NCBI RefSeq assembly: GCF_012927305.1 | Contig: NZ_JABBGH010000001.1 | Location: forward strand, 124,001 to 188,000 | Length of the DNA stretch: 64,000 nt | Reading direction: 5' to 3' | From: Hymenobacter polaris | GTDB lineage: Bacteria; Bacteroidota; Bacteroidia; Cytophagales; Hymenobacteraceae | Position numbers and translations under genes: made by a program | Shown: in pieces, positions 16,862 through 25,541 of the stretch | Numbering within the stretch: position 1 is the first letter of the stretch | How the letters are laid out: each line of letters begins with the position of its first letter | The notes under the pieces: model-generated | What the model was told of the DNA's origin: nothing | The model's input: only the letters and a program-made list of their open reading frames with translations | Database searches by the model: none

Positions 16862-17018
16862 GGGGTGGGAGGGAACCGTGGGGAGGGTAATGGCGCAGGC
16901 AAGCCTACCGCCGCTCGGCCGGCGATACGACGCCTAGGCCGGTTTGCAAGTCGAAAGAATAACTCGTTTTCAAGGAGTTAGGTGCTAGGGTAGTAAGGGC
17001 GCACTACGCATCAGTTCG

Positions 17019-18041
17019 CTACGCTGCTGCCACGGCCTGCAGCTCGCGCACCAGCTCCGAAGAGCCCGCGAACAGGGGCACGCGCTGGTGCAGGTCGGCG
17101 GTGGGGGGCACGTCGAGCACGTCGGCCGCGCCGGTGGTAGCCACGCCGCCCGCCTGCTCGGTCACGAAGGCAATAGGGTAGCACTCGTAGAGCAGGCGCG
17201 ACTTGCCGGTGGGCCACTCGGCGGTGGGCGGGTAGAGGTAGATGCCGCCCGTGAAAAGGGTGCGGTGGTAGTCGGCCGCCAGCGAGCCCACGTAGCGGGC
17301 CGTGTAGCGACGCTCCTTGCAGCGCGTGAGAAAGGTGCGCGCAAACTCCGGGAAATCAAACCAATTACCCTCGTTGCAGGAGAATACGCGACCGGTGACC
17401 GGAATGTGCAGCTGCGGGTGCGAGAGAAAATACTCCCCTAGGCTGGGCTCGTAGGTGAAGCCCGCCACGCCGTGCCCGGTGGTGTACACCAGCATGGTGC
17501 TGCTGCCGTAGAGGATGTAGCCCGCCGCCACCTGCGCCCGCCCGCCCTGCCGGAAATCCTCGGCCCGCGCCGGCCCCCCCAGGCGGCTCACGCGCCGGTA
17601 GATGCTGAAGATGGTGCCCGTGCTCACGTTGAAATCCAGGCTCACCGAGCCGTTGAGCGGGTTTAGGGCCACTACGTACTTGCCGGTGTGGTTGCCAGTG
17701 TCGAGGATGTCCGCGCTGGCCTCGCTCAGCACGGCGCAGCACTCGCGGCCGTTGGTGAGGGCGCGCACGAAGCGGATGTGGGCTTCCTCGCCCAGGCGGT
17801 GCCTAGGGGCACTTTCGCCCTCGGGGCCCACTGCGGCGGCGATGGCCGTGAGGCCGGCCCGGCTCACTTCGCGCACCAGTATCTTGCTAGCCAGGGCAAT
17901 GTCGCGCAGCAGCTGGCTCAGCTCGCCGGTGGCAAACGGAAACTCGGCCTGCTTGCGCATGATGTAGCGCTCGAGGGTGGTGCCGACGGGCGTGGCCAGC
18001 TCGTCGCCGGGGTGCTGCGGTAGGGTGGCGGGTGGGTTCAT
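17019..18041 (-). CDS. Class 1 fructose-1,6-bisphosphatase homologue with degenerate active site
   Basis: The 340-residue protein follows FBPase along its length: QAEFPFATGELSQLLRDI, KYVVALNPLNGSVSLDFN, VSTGTIFSIYRR, VAAGYILYGSSTMLVYTTG, RLLYECYPIAFVTEQAGG. However, the metal-binding DPLDGSSNID is NPLNGSVSLD, so both Asp are Asn (residues 127 and 130); SEEE is SEAS (A108); and the Asp of KLD is Gly 84. Substrate-binding parts are kept. FBPase would fit growth on galacturonate, which needs gluconeogenesis, but catalysis here looks lost or changed. It is the last gene of the uronate string. A start four codons earlier (18053) is possible. Confidence 0.85.
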   Translation of the reverse strand: MNPPATLPQHPGDELATPVGTTLERYIMRKQAEFPFATGELSQLLRDIALASKILVREVSRAGLTAIAAAVGPEGESAPRHRLGEEAHIRFVRALTNGRECCAVLSEASADILDTGNHTGKYVVALNPLNGSVSLDFNVSTGTIFSIYRRVSRLGGPARAEDFRQGGRAQVAAGYILYGSSTMLVYTTGHGVAGFTYEPSLGEYFLSHPQLHIPVTGRVFSCNEGNWFDFPEFARTFLTRCKERRYTARYVGSLAADYHRTLFTGGIYLYPPTAEWPTGKSRLLYECYPIAFVTEQAGGVATTGAADVLDVPPTADLHQRVPLFAGSSELVRELQAVAAA

Positions 18042-18063
18042 GGAAAACAGCAAAAGGCTAATG

Positions 18064-18098
18064 AAGCGTCATGCTGCGCTGCGCTCAGCATGGCGTTC
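18064..18098. repeat. Short family A repeat
   Basis: AAGCGTCATGCTG and CAGCATGGCGTT pair around a 9-base loop between the FBPase-like and NTF2-like genes. Reduced member of family A. Confidence 0.55.
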
Positions 18099-18110
18099 TT
18101 CTTTAAGGGC

Positions 18111-18623
18111 TTACTGCTTCTCCGGCTGCTTCTGCGACTGCCACAGCACCACCTGCCAGCCCTGGGGACGCCGTATCTGCACGGTCACGTACTTGAGGTG
18201 GGCCACGTTGGGGCTGCCGTCGGGCTTGTTGGGCTGGGTGATGGTGATTTGCCCGTTCACCACGGCCGCCATGCCGCCGTTATAAGCGCGCACGTTGATA
18301 TTTTCCACGTCAATCTTGTCGTACACGCTCTTGCCGTCGCGGATGCTTTGCAGGTAGTCGGCCTTGCCCTGCTGCTTGCCACTGGCGTGCGTGTACACGA
18401 GGTCGTCGCTAAAGGCGCGCTCCAGAAAAGCGTAGTCCTTGCTCACCTGCGCGGCAAAGCGCTGACGCTCCAAGGCTTCCACCTCCTTAGCAGCTTCGGC
18501 ATCGCGCCGGGCGAGGTTGGCCTGCACGGGCAACGGGGCGGTAGTGGGCTTGGCGGGCTTGCGGGCCTGCGCCAGCCCTAGGAGCGGGCCCGCCAGCAGC
18601 AGCGGCAGCACTAGGTTTTTCAT
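18111..18623 (-). CDS. NTF2-like / SnoaL-like (DUF4440) secreted protein
   Basis: The 170-residue protein has a signal peptide (MKNLVLPLLLAGPLLGLAQA), a polar linker and an NTF2-like cone fold: EVEALERQRFAAQVSKDYAFLERAFSDDLVYTHASGKQQGKADYLQSI, then NVRAYNGGMAAVVNGQITIT and VQIRRPQGWQVVLWQSQ. Some members are isomerases or hydrolases, but most are uncharacterised. It starts 17 bases after the MFS carrier gene, so it is probably in the uronate operon; a periplasmic role next to uptake is a guess. Confidence 0.8.
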   Translation of the reverse strand: MKNLVLPLLLAGPLLGLAQARKPAKPTTAPLPVQANLARRDAEAAKEVEALERQRFAAQVSKDYAFLERAFSDDLVYTHASGKQQGKADYLQSIRDGKSVYDKIDVENINVRAYNGGMAAVVNGQITITQPNKPDGSPNVAHLKYVTVQIRRPQGWQVVLWQSQKQPEKQ

Positions 18624-18640
18624 GGTAAGCGCTTGTCAGG

Positions 18641-19999
18641 TTATACGGCGTCGTCCAGCTGAATGGGCTCCATGCGCGGCACTAGCGTGAACATGAGGCC
18701 CCAGGCCAGCAGGTAGATGGCGCCGCAAATGAGGAACATGATGAAATAGGCGTGGTCGAGCTGCCCAATGCGCTCGTAGTACACGAACATGCGCTTCTGC
18801 ACCAGCGCCGAGAGCGCGATGCCGCCCATGCCGCCCGCGAAGCCCCCTAGGCCCGTGACCGAGGCCACCGCCCGCTTCGGAAACATATCCGACACGGTGG
18901 TGAAGATATTGGCGCTCCAGGCCTGGTGGGCCGCCGCCGCCAGCCCGATTACGCCCACCGCCAGCCACATATTCAGCTGCCCCAGGTACTGCGCAAACAC
19001 GATGGGCAGCACGCAGAACGCGATGAGCAGCATGGCGCGCTTGCGGGCCTCGAAGGCCGGTACGCCGCGCCGCATCAGCCCGAGGGGCAGGTAGCCGCCG
19101 TACACGCTGCCCACGCTCGAGAGCACGTACACGGCCGCCACTGGCAGGGCAATGCTGGTGCCCTTCAGCCCGTACTGCTTGCCCAGGAAGTCGGGCAGCC
19201 AGAACAGGTAAAACCACCAGATGGGGTCGGTGAGGAACTTGCCCAGCAGGAAGGCCCAGGTTTGGCGGAAGCCCAGCAGCTGGCCCCACGAGGCCTTGGG
19301 CTGCACCTCCTGCACCTCGTTTACGGGCCCCTGGTTATCGCTCTCGATGTAAGCTAGCTCGGCGGCGCCCAGACGCTTCTGGCGCAGCGGCGTTTCGTAG
19401 TAGATAAACCACAAAATCAGCCAGATAAACCCGAACGCCCCAGTAATGAGAAACGCCCACTGCCAGCCCATGCGCTCGGCAATAAACGGCACCGAGAGTG
19501 GCGCGATGATGGCGCCTACGTTGGCCCCCGAGTTGAAGATGCCGGTGGCCAGCGCCCGCTCGCGCTGCGGAAACCACTCGGCCACGGTCTTGATGGCCGA
19601 CGGAAAATTGCCCGACTCGGTAACGCCCAGCGCCGCCCGCGCCACCCCAAAGCCCAGGGTGCTCGTCACGAGCGCGTGCCCCATGGCGGCCACGCTCCAC
19701 AGCGCCGTCGAGAGGGCGTAGCCGATTTTGGTGCCCAGCTTATCGACCACCCGGCCCACGCCCACCATGCCCAGGGCATAGGCTAGCTTAAAGGCAATCT
19801 CGATGTTGGCGTAGTCGCCCGAATTCCAGCCGAACGCCGTTTCCAGGTAGGGCTTGAGCAGCGAGATAACCGCCCGGTCGAGGTAGTTGATGGTGGTGGC
19901 AAAGAACACCAGCCCGCAGATGGTCCAGCGGTAGCGGCCCACTACTTCCGCAATTGGCGGCGCGGTAGGCGGGGAGGAAGGGCGAAGCGTGGGATTCAT
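18641..19999 (-). CDS. MFS hexuronate transporter (ExuT-like, ACS family)
   Basis: The 452-residue protein has the twelve-helix pattern of the anion:cation symporter branch of MFS. TTINYLDRAVISLLKPYLE marks the first helix and RVVDKLGTKIGYAL the loop 2-3 signature; ALGVTESGNFPSAIKTVAEWFPQRERA is typical of ExuT/GudP proteins. It should import galacturonate or glucuronate with protons across the inner membrane. Its place after kdgA and before the NTF2-like gene, downstream of uxaCBA and kdgK, supports a hexuronate substrate. Confidence 0.9.
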   Translation of the reverse strand: MNPTLRPSSPPTAPPIAEVVGRYRWTICGLVFFATTINYLDRAVISLLKPYLETAFGWNSGDYANIEIAFKLAYALGMVGVGRVVDKLGTKIGYALSTALWSVAAMGHALVTSTLGFGVARAALGVTESGNFPSAIKTVAEWFPQRERALATGIFNSGANVGAIIAPLSVPFIAERMGWQWAFLITGAFGFIWLILWFIYYETPLRQKRLGAAELAYIESDNQGPVNEVQEVQPKASWGQLLGFRQTWAFLLGKFLTDPIWWFYLFWLPDFLGKQYGLKGTSIALPVAAVYVLSSVGSVYGGYLPLGLMRRGVPAFEARKRAMLLIAFCVLPIVFAQYLGQLNMWLAVGVIGLAAAAHQAWSANIFTTVSDMFPKRAVASVTGLGGFAGGMGGIALSALVQKRMFVYYERIGQLDHAYFIMFLICGAIYLLAWGLMFTLVPRMEPIQLDDAV

Positions 20000-20056
20000 C
20001 GGGAGGGGAAGGATAGCGCTAAAGGAGGACGGAACCTAGGGTAATCGATGCAAAGC

Positions 20057-20185
20057 AGAACGTCATGCTGAGCGGAGCAACGCGGAGCCGAAGCATCTCT
20101 ACCGCATAAGTAACACAAACGTTGCCAGGTAGTTACGCGGTAGAGATGCTTCGGCTCCGCGTTGCTCCGCTCAGCATGACGTTCT
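20057..20185. repeat. REP-like inverted repeat, family A
   Basis: Long arms from AGAACGTCATGCTGAGCGGA inward to ...GCATCTCTACCGC and its complement ending CGTTCT, with a loop of about 30 bases. It separates the KDPG aldolase gene from the MFS carrier gene. Confidence 0.85.
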
Positions 20186-20194
20186 ATTCAATAC

Positions 20195-20848
20195 TCATTC
20201 TACCTTCGGTTTGGGCAAAAACTGCAGCAGCGGCTGCACCCGCGCCGTGATGGCGGCCGGGTCGGCGGCGCCTTTAAAGAGCTGCGAGCCAATGCCCACC
20301 ACGTTTACGCCCGCCCCAAACCAGTCGTGCAGGCTGGCCTCGGTGGGCTCCACGCCGCCCGTTACCATCAGGGGCACGCCGGGCAGCGGGCCGCGCACGG
20401 CCTTGATGAACTCGGGCCCCACCACGTTGCCAGGAAATACCTTCACCAGCGGCGAGCCCATTTCGGAGGCGCGGAAAATCTCGTTTAGGGTTTGGGCGCC
20501 CGGCACCCAGGGCACGTCGTGGTACTGGCAGGTGGCGGCCACGTCGGGCGTCGTCACGGGCTGCACCACAAACCGCGCCCCAGCCCCGATAAACCGCTCA
20601 GCCTCAGCCGCCCGGTAGATGGTGCCGATGCCCAGCACCAGCTCGGGGCACTCGCGGGCCACCAGCTGCCCTATGGCCTCAAACACCTCGAAGGCATTGC
20701 CCCCGCGGTTGGTGAACTCGAAGGCCCGCAGGCCGCCGGCGTAGCAGGCGCGCACCACGTCGGCGGCGTAGCCGGCATCGGCGTGGTAAAACACCGGCAC
20801 TAACGGCACGGCCAGCAGGGCGGCAAGGGTTTCAGAAGAGGAAGGCAT
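20195..20848 (-). CDS. eda: KDPG/KHG aldolase
   Basis: The 217-residue protein matches 2-dehydro-3-deoxy-6-phosphogluconate aldolase, which splits KDPG into pyruvate and glyceraldehyde 3-phosphate. The Schiff-base Lys lies in SPLVKVFPGNVVGP, and other marks are VLGIGTIYRAAEAERFI, ARFVVQPVTTPDVAATCQ, the VPWVPGAQTLNEI block and VTGGVEPTEASLHDWFGAGVNVVGIGSQLF. It completes galacturonate catabolism after KdgK. Family A repeats lie on both sides. Confidence 0.95.
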   Translation of the reverse strand: MPSSSETLAALLAVPLVPVFYHADAGYAADVVRACYAGGLRAFEFTNRGGNAFEVFEAIGQLVARECPELVLGIGTIYRAAEAERFIGAGARFVVQPVTTPDVAATCQYHDVPWVPGAQTLNEIFRASEMGSPLVKVFPGNVVGPEFIKAVRGPLPGVPLMVTGGVEPTEASLHDWFGAGVNVVGIGSQLFKGAADPAAITARVQPLLQFLPKPKVE

Positions 20849-20865
20849 TGTATTAATTGCTAAGA

Positions 20866-20962
20866 AAGAACGTCATGCAGAGCGTAGCGAAGCATCTTGG
20901 CAGGACGATATTCGAACGACAACCGCCTGCCAAGGTGCTTCGGCAAGCTCAGCATGACGTTC
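20866..20962. repeat. REP-like inverted repeat, family A
   Basis: AAGAACGTCATGC (20866-) pairs with GCATGACGTTC (20952-20962), with inner arms around GCATCTTGGCAGG and CTGCCAAGGTGC. It ends 2 bases before the kdgK stop codon, so the kdgK message would end within the hairpin. Confidence 0.8.
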
Positions 20963-20964
20963 GT

Positions 20965-21975
20965 TTACCTCACTAATCTTCCAGTGAGGTTGCCCTGCAT
21001 CAGGTGCTCGACTTCGGCGGGCGTTACCAGGTTGATGTCGCCGTGCACGGTGTGCTTGAGCGCCGAGGCAATAGTAGCGAACCCTAGGGCCTCCTGCGGG
21101 CTGCCGTAGGTGGCGGCGCCAAAAATGAACCCCGAAATAAACGAGTCGCCGCCCCCAATGCGGTCCACCACCGGGGCAATGTCGTAGAACGGCGTTTCGT
21201 AAAACTGCCCTTCCTGCCACAGCAGCCCGCAAATGCGCTCGTGCGAGGCGCTCTGCGTGCGGCGATGGGTGGCAATCACGCGCTTAATCTGCGGAAAGCG
21301 AGCCGCCAGTTGCTCGCTCATGCGTACGAAGCCGTTCTCGGTACCCGGCTCGGCCCGGATGCCGAACAAGTCGTCGGCGTCGCCCTCGGTGCACACCACC
21401 AGGTCGCAGCCGGCCACCAGGGGCGGCATCACGTCCTGGGCGCGCTGGCCGTACTGCCACAAATTGCGGCGGTAGTTCACGTCGGCCGATACGGTGAGCC
21501 CTAGGCGCCGCGCCGCCGCAATGGCATCGGCTGTAGCCTGGGCCGCCGCGGCCGAAATAGCCGGCGTAATGCCCGTCCAGTGCAGCCAGGTGGCATCCTT
21601 CAGAATTTCATCCCAGTCGAAAGCGGCCGGGTCGAGGTTGGCGAAGGCCGAGTCGGCGCGGTCGTACACGATGCGGCTGGGCCGGAGCGAGGCGCCCACT
21701 TCCAGAAAATACAGCCCTAGGCGCCCACGGTCGGTGAAGAGGCAGTGCCGGGTATCGACGCCGAAGCGGCGCAGGTGGGCCGCGGCGGCGTGGCCCAGCT
21801 CGTGCTGCGGAAAGGCCGTGACGTGGGCGGCCGGCACGCCCATCCAGGCCAGGGCGGCGGCCACGTTGGCATCGCCGCCGCCGTAGGTAATCTCCAGGCT
21901 CGCGGCCTGGGGCAGTCGGTAGTTCAGCGGCGGCGAGAGCCGCATCATCACTTCGCCGAAGGTAACGACTTTCAT
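20965..21975 (-). CDS. kdgK: 2-keto-3-deoxygluconate kinase (PfkB family)
   Basis: The 336-residue protein has PfkB signatures: YGGGDANVAAALAWMG near the N-terminus and RIGGGDSFISGFIFGA near the end, with the catalytic Asp. FLEVGASLRPSRIVYDRADSAF and WLHWTGITPA are typical of KDG kinases. It phosphorylates 2-keto-3-deoxygluconate made by altronate dehydratase; the product goes to the adjacent KDPG aldolase. Repeats flank it on both sides; it is read in the same direction as all genes from susC to the FBPase-like gene. Confidence 0.93.
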   Translation of the reverse strand: MKVVTFGEVMMRLSPPLNYRLPQAASLEITYGGGDANVAAALAWMGVPAAHVTAFPQHELGHAAAAHLRRFGVDTRHCLFTDRGRLGLYFLEVGASLRPSRIVYDRADSAFANLDPAAFDWDEILKDATWLHWTGITPAISAAAAQATADAIAAARRLGLTVSADVNYRRNLWQYGQRAQDVMPPLVAGCDLVVCTEGDADDLFGIRAEPGTENGFVRMSEQLAARFPQIKRVIATHRRTQSASHERICGLLWQEGQFYETPFYDIAPVVDRIGGGDSFISGFIFGAATYGSPQEALGFATIASALKHTVHGDINLVTPAEVEHLMQGNLTGRLVR

Positions 21976-22000
21976 TGCTGATTTACAGTAAGTTGTAAAT

Positions 22001-22143
22001 TATGCATTATCACGTAAAAGCACGTCATGCTGAGCTTGCCGAAGCATCTCTACCGCGAAAGTAATCCTAACGTTAGCAGTTACTTACGCGGTAGAGATGC
22101 TTCGGCAAGCTCAGCATGACGTGCTTTTACGTGATAATGCATA
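22001..22143. repeat. REP-like inverted repeat, family A, 57-base perfect arms
   Basis: Positions 22001-22057 are the exact reverse complement of 22087-22143, with a 29-base loop. The outer part (TATGCATTATCACG) is unique to this copy; the inner part is the family core GTCATGCTGAGCTTGCCGAA. It lies between uxaC and kdgK. Confidence 0.95.
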
Positions 22144-22161
22144 CTTCATAGTTAAAAAAGC

Positions 22162-23604
22162 CTAGGCCACAAGCTCTCCCGCACCTACCGGCGCAGTAGC
22201 CTGCTCGAAGCCAAAATACTCCCGCGCGTTGCCGTAGCAAATGCGCTCAACCAGCTCGCCCAGCCAGGGCAGCTCCTCGGCGGGCAGCTCGCCGCGCTCC
22301 ACGTCGCCACCCAGCAGGTTGCACAAGATGCGGCGGAAATACTCGTGGCGCGGGTAGGAGAGGAAGCTGCGCGAGTCGGTGAGCATGCCCACGAAGCGAC
22401 TGAGCAACCCCATGTTGCTGAGCGCAGTGAGCTGCTTTTCCATGCCGTCCTTCTGGTCCAGAAACCACCAGCCCGAGCCGAACTGCATCTTGCCGGCCAC
22501 CGAGCCGTCCTGGAAGTTGCCAATCATGGTGGCAAACAAGTCGTTATCGGCCGGATTAAGGTTATAAAGGATGGTTTTGGCGAGCTTGTTCTGGTTGTCG
22601 AGCGTGTCGAGGAAACGCGACAAGCTCGTAGCCTGCCCGAAGTCGCCAATCGAGTCCCAGCCGGTGTCGGGGCCGAGCTGGCGCAGGGCGCGGGTATTGT
22701 TGTTGCGCAGCGCCCCCAGGTGGAACTGCTGCGTCCAGCCCTTTTCCCAGTCCAGCACTGCCAGCTCCACCAGCATGGCCGACTTAAACTGCTCTACCTC
22801 CGCGGGCGACAGTGCCTGCCCGGTTTTTGCCTTGGCGAAAATGGCCGCCACCTGCTCGTCGGTGTAGGGCACGGCGTACACGCGCTCTAGGCCGTGGTCG
22901 CTCAGGCGGCACCCTAAGGTGGCGAAGTAGTCGTGGCGCTGGCGCAGGGCGGCCAGCAAGTCGCTGTAGGTCTCGATGTTCTTGCCCGCGGCAGCCCCTA
23001 GGCGCTCCAGGTAGGCCGGGTAGTCGGCGGCCTCGGGCGTCATGGCCTTGTCGGGGCGGAAGGTGGGCAGTATCTGCACCTCAAAGCCCTGCTCACGCAG
23101 CGCCTGGTGGTGCTCCAGGGTATCGGCCGGGTCGTCGGTGGTGCACACCGTGCGCACATTCATCTTGCGCAGCAGGCCCTGCACGCGGTACTCGGGCGTT
23201 TGCAGCAGGGCGTTGCACTGCTCCCAGATGCGGCGGGCGCTGTCCTTGTTCAGCAACTCCGTGATGCTGAAGTAGCGGCGCAACTCCAGGTGCGTCCAGT
23301 GGTAGAGGGGATTGCGCACGGTATAGGGTACCGTTTCGGCCCATTTCTCAAACTTCTCCCAGTCCGAGGCGTCGCCCGTCACGAAGCGCTCGTCCACGCC
23401 GTTGGCCCGCATGGCCCGCCACTTGTAGTGGTCGCCGTAGAGCCAGATTTGGGTCACGTTCTCGAACTGCCGGTTTTGGGCAATCTGGTCGGGCGGCAGG
23501 TGGCAGTGGTAGTCGATGATGGGCTGCGGCGCGGCGTGCTCGTGGTAAAGGTGGCGCGCCGTGGGCGTGTGCAGCAGAAAATCGTCGGAGAGAAAGGGAG
23601 TCAT
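22162..23604 (-). CDS. uxaC: Glucuronate/galacturonate isomerase
   Basis: The 480-residue protein has UxaC length and blocks: PIIDYHCHLPPDQIAQNRQFEN with metal-site histidines, IWLYGDHYKWRAMRANG, VRNPLYHWTHLELRRYF, VCTTDDPADTLEHH and FVGMLTDSRSFLSYPRHEYFRRILC. It isomerises D-galacturonate to D-tagaturonate (and D-glucuronate to D-fructuronate) in the cytoplasm, the first step of the pathway encoded here. Repeats separate it from uxaA and kdgK. Confidence 0.97.
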   Translation of the reverse strand: MTPFLSDDFLLHTPTARHLYHEHAAPQPIIDYHCHLPPDQIAQNRQFENVTQIWLYGDHYKWRAMRANGVDERFVTGDASDWEKFEKWAETVPYTVRNPLYHWTHLELRRYFSITELLNKDSARRIWEQCNALLQTPEYRVQGLLRKMNVRTVCTTDDPADTLEHHQALREQGFEVQILPTFRPDKAMTPEAADYPAYLERLGAAAGKNIETYSDLLAALRQRHDYFATLGCRLSDHGLERVYAVPYTDEQVAAIFAKAKTGQALSPAEVEQFKSAMLVELAVLDWEKGWTQQFHLGALRNNNTRALRQLGPDTGWDSIGDFGQATSLSRFLDTLDNQNKLAKTILYNLNPADNDLFATMIGNFQDGSVAGKMQFGSGWWFLDQKDGMEKQLTALSNMGLLSRFVGMLTDSRSFLSYPRHEYFRRILCNLLGGDVERGELPAEELPWLGELVERICYGNAREYFGFEQATAPVGAGELVA

Positions 23605-23636
23605 AGGTAATGAGCAATTATCAATGAGTAATGAGC

Positions 23637-23766
23637 AAACAGAACGTCATGCTCATCTGGCGTCCGCGCAGCCGAAGCATCTCTCCTGCTTCGTTGAACG
23701 ACCCGCAAACGGCGCGGTAGAGCTGCTTCGGCTGCGCGGACGCCAGATGAGCATGACGTTCTGTTT
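23637..23766. repeat. REP-like inverted repeat, family A, 43-base perfect arms
   Basis: 23637-23679 is the exact reverse complement of 23724-23766. The arm differs from the other copies in the middle (CATCTGGCGTCCGCGCAGCC), a variant also seen on one side of the copy at 56637-56754. It lies between uxaA and uxaC. Confidence 0.9.
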
Positions 23767-23777
23767 AGCTCCTGCGG

Positions 23778-25427
23778 CTACAGCGACACCCCGCGCTTCC
23801 ACGGGATGAAATCGGTTTGGCCGTGGCGCACGGCGCTCACTTCCAAGCCGCTGGCTACTTGGATAACGTAGTCGAGGATGCGCTCGCCGGCCTGCTCAAT
23901 GGTTTCCTCGCCGTCGATGACGGTGCCGGTGTTCAGGTCGATGATGTCGGGCATGCGCTGGGCCAGCTTGGTGTTGGAGCTGATTTTGATGACCGGGGCA
24001 ATGGGGTTGCCGGTGGGCGTGCCCAGGCCGGTGGTAAATACCACCACGTTGGCCCCCGAGCCGACCTCGGCGGTGGTGCTTTCCACGTCGTTGCCGGGGG
24101 TGCAGAGCAAATTCAGGCCCGGCTGCGTCACCAGCTCGGGGTAGTCGAGCACGGCCACTACCGGCGATGAGCCCCCTTTGCGGGCCGCGCCGGCCGATTT
24201 CATGGCGTCGGTAATCAGTCCGTCGCGGATGTTGCCCGGCGAGGGGTTCATGTCGAAGCCCGAGCCCACGGCCACGGCTGAGTCGCCGTAAGCCTTCATG
24301 AGCGAGGTGAAGCGCTGGGCCGTGTCGTGGTTGACCGAGCGGTTCACGATTTCCTGCTCTACGCCGCACAGCTCCGGAAACTCGGCCAGAATCACCGAGC
24401 CCCCTAGGGCCACCAGCAGGTCGGAGGTGTGGCCCACGGCGGGGTTGGCCGAGATGCCCGAAAAGCCATCCGAGCCGCCGCACTCCAAGCCCAGGCACAG
24501 CTTGCTGAGCGGCGCGGGCTGGCGCTGCTGGGCGTTGGCTTGCATCAGGCCGGCGAAGGTTTGGCGCAGGGCGGTGCTCACCAGCGCCTCCTCGGTGCCC
24601 ACTTTCTGCTGCTCCAGCACGAACAGCGGCTTCTGGAAATTAGGGTCGCGTTTGGCAATCTCATCCTGCAACATGCTCACCTGGGCATTCTGGCACCCTA
24701 GGCTGAGCACGGTAGCGCCGGCCACGTTGGGGTGGGTAATATAGCCGGCCAGCAGCCCGCACAGCGCCTGCGCATCCTGCCGGATGCCGCCGCAGCCGCC
24801 CTCGTGGGTCAGAAACCGGATGCCGTCCACGTTCGGAAATAGGCGCGGCTTCTCGCGGCCGTCCAGTTCGGTGTGCAGGTCGGCCGCCAGGATGTCCTCG
24901 ACCGACTTGCCGGCTTGCATGAGGCTAATCAGCTCCTGCGTCTGGGGCTGGTAGCTCTTGCGGCGCGCATACCCTAGGTCGTTCACCAGCGCCTCTTCCA
25001 GCACCTGAATGTTGCGGTTCTCGCAGAACACCAACGGGATAACCAGCCAGTAGTTAGCCGTGCCCACCCGCCCGTCGGGCCGGTGGTACCCTAGGAAGGT
25101 GCGCCCCACAAACCGGCTCACGTCGGGCTGCTGCCACTGCAGGCGGTGCTGGCCTTCCTGGTAGGCGTTGGTGGCGTGCTTAATGTTGCCGGTTGTGAGT
25201 AGGCCGCCGGCGGGCACGGGGGCGGCCATGCGGCCCACCAGCACGCCGTACATCGTCACCTCGTCGCCGACAGCCAGGGGCTGCAGGGCCAGCTTGTGCT
25301 TGGCTGGTATGCGCTCGGTGGTCGTCACCATCACCCCGTCCCAGCCCACGGGCGTGCCGATGGGTAGGTCCGTGAGGGCGACCAGCACGTTGTCGGCGGG
25401 GTGAATCTTGGCTACTAGGTGCTTCAT
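23778..25427 (-). CDS. uxaA: Altronate dehydratase
   Basis: The 549-residue protein has an N-terminal SAF domain (about 1-95: IHPADNVLVALTDLPIGTPV, IPAKHKLALQPLAVGDEVTMYG) and the large UxaA/GarD domain with GYHRPDGRVGTANYWLV, THEGGCGGIRQDAQALCGLLAGY, GLECGGSDGFSGISANPAVG and VVVFTTGLGTPTGNPIAPVIK. It dehydrates D-altronate to 2-keto-3-deoxygluconate with an iron centre. The gap to uxaB upstream contains a candidate operator half-site. Confidence 0.97.
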   Translation of the reverse strand: MKHLVAKIHPADNVLVALTDLPIGTPVGWDGVMVTTTERIPAKHKLALQPLAVGDEVTMYGVLVGRMAAPVPAGGLLTTGNIKHATNAYQEGQHRLQWQQPDVSRFVGRTFLGYHRPDGRVGTANYWLVIPLVFCENRNIQVLEEALVNDLGYARRKSYQPQTQELISLMQAGKSVEDILAADLHTELDGREKPRLFPNVDGIRFLTHEGGCGGIRQDAQALCGLLAGYITHPNVAGATVLSLGCQNAQVSMLQDEIAKRDPNFQKPLFVLEQQKVGTEEALVSTALRQTFAGLMQANAQQRQPAPLSKLCLGLECGGSDGFSGISANPAVGHTSDLLVALGGSVILAEFPELCGVEQEIVNRSVNHDTAQRFTSLMKAYGDSAVAVGSGFDMNPSPGNIRDGLITDAMKSAGAARKGGSSPVVAVLDYPELVTQPGLNLLCTPGNDVESTTAEVGSGANVVVFTTGLGTPTGNPIAPVIKISSNTKLAQRMPDIIDLNTGTVIDGEETIEQAGERILDYVIQVASGLEVSAVRHGQTDFIPWKRGVSL

Positions 25428-25526
25428 CGGATGGGTAGCCGCCGGGCAGCTAAGGATGCAGGCGGTAGTTGAAGTAACAGCGTAATAACCGCGAATGGCT
25501 GCTTTTTGGAAAATAAAAACTGCGCA

Positions 25527-25535
25527 AACGTTACC
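25527..25535. promoter_or_regulatory. Candidate operator half-site upstream of uxaA
   Basis: AACGTTACC, within GCGCAAACGTTACC, is the reverse complement of the right half of the susC/lacI site (GGTAACGTTTCCGC). No second half is evident, so this is weaker than the three full sites. Confidence 0.35.
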
Positions 25536-25541
25536 AATAGT

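Noticed and set aside
20057..23766. Repeated palindromes as a CRISPR array
   Set aside because: Copies are kilobases apart, separated by genes, and are inverted repeats, not direct repeats with unique spacers.
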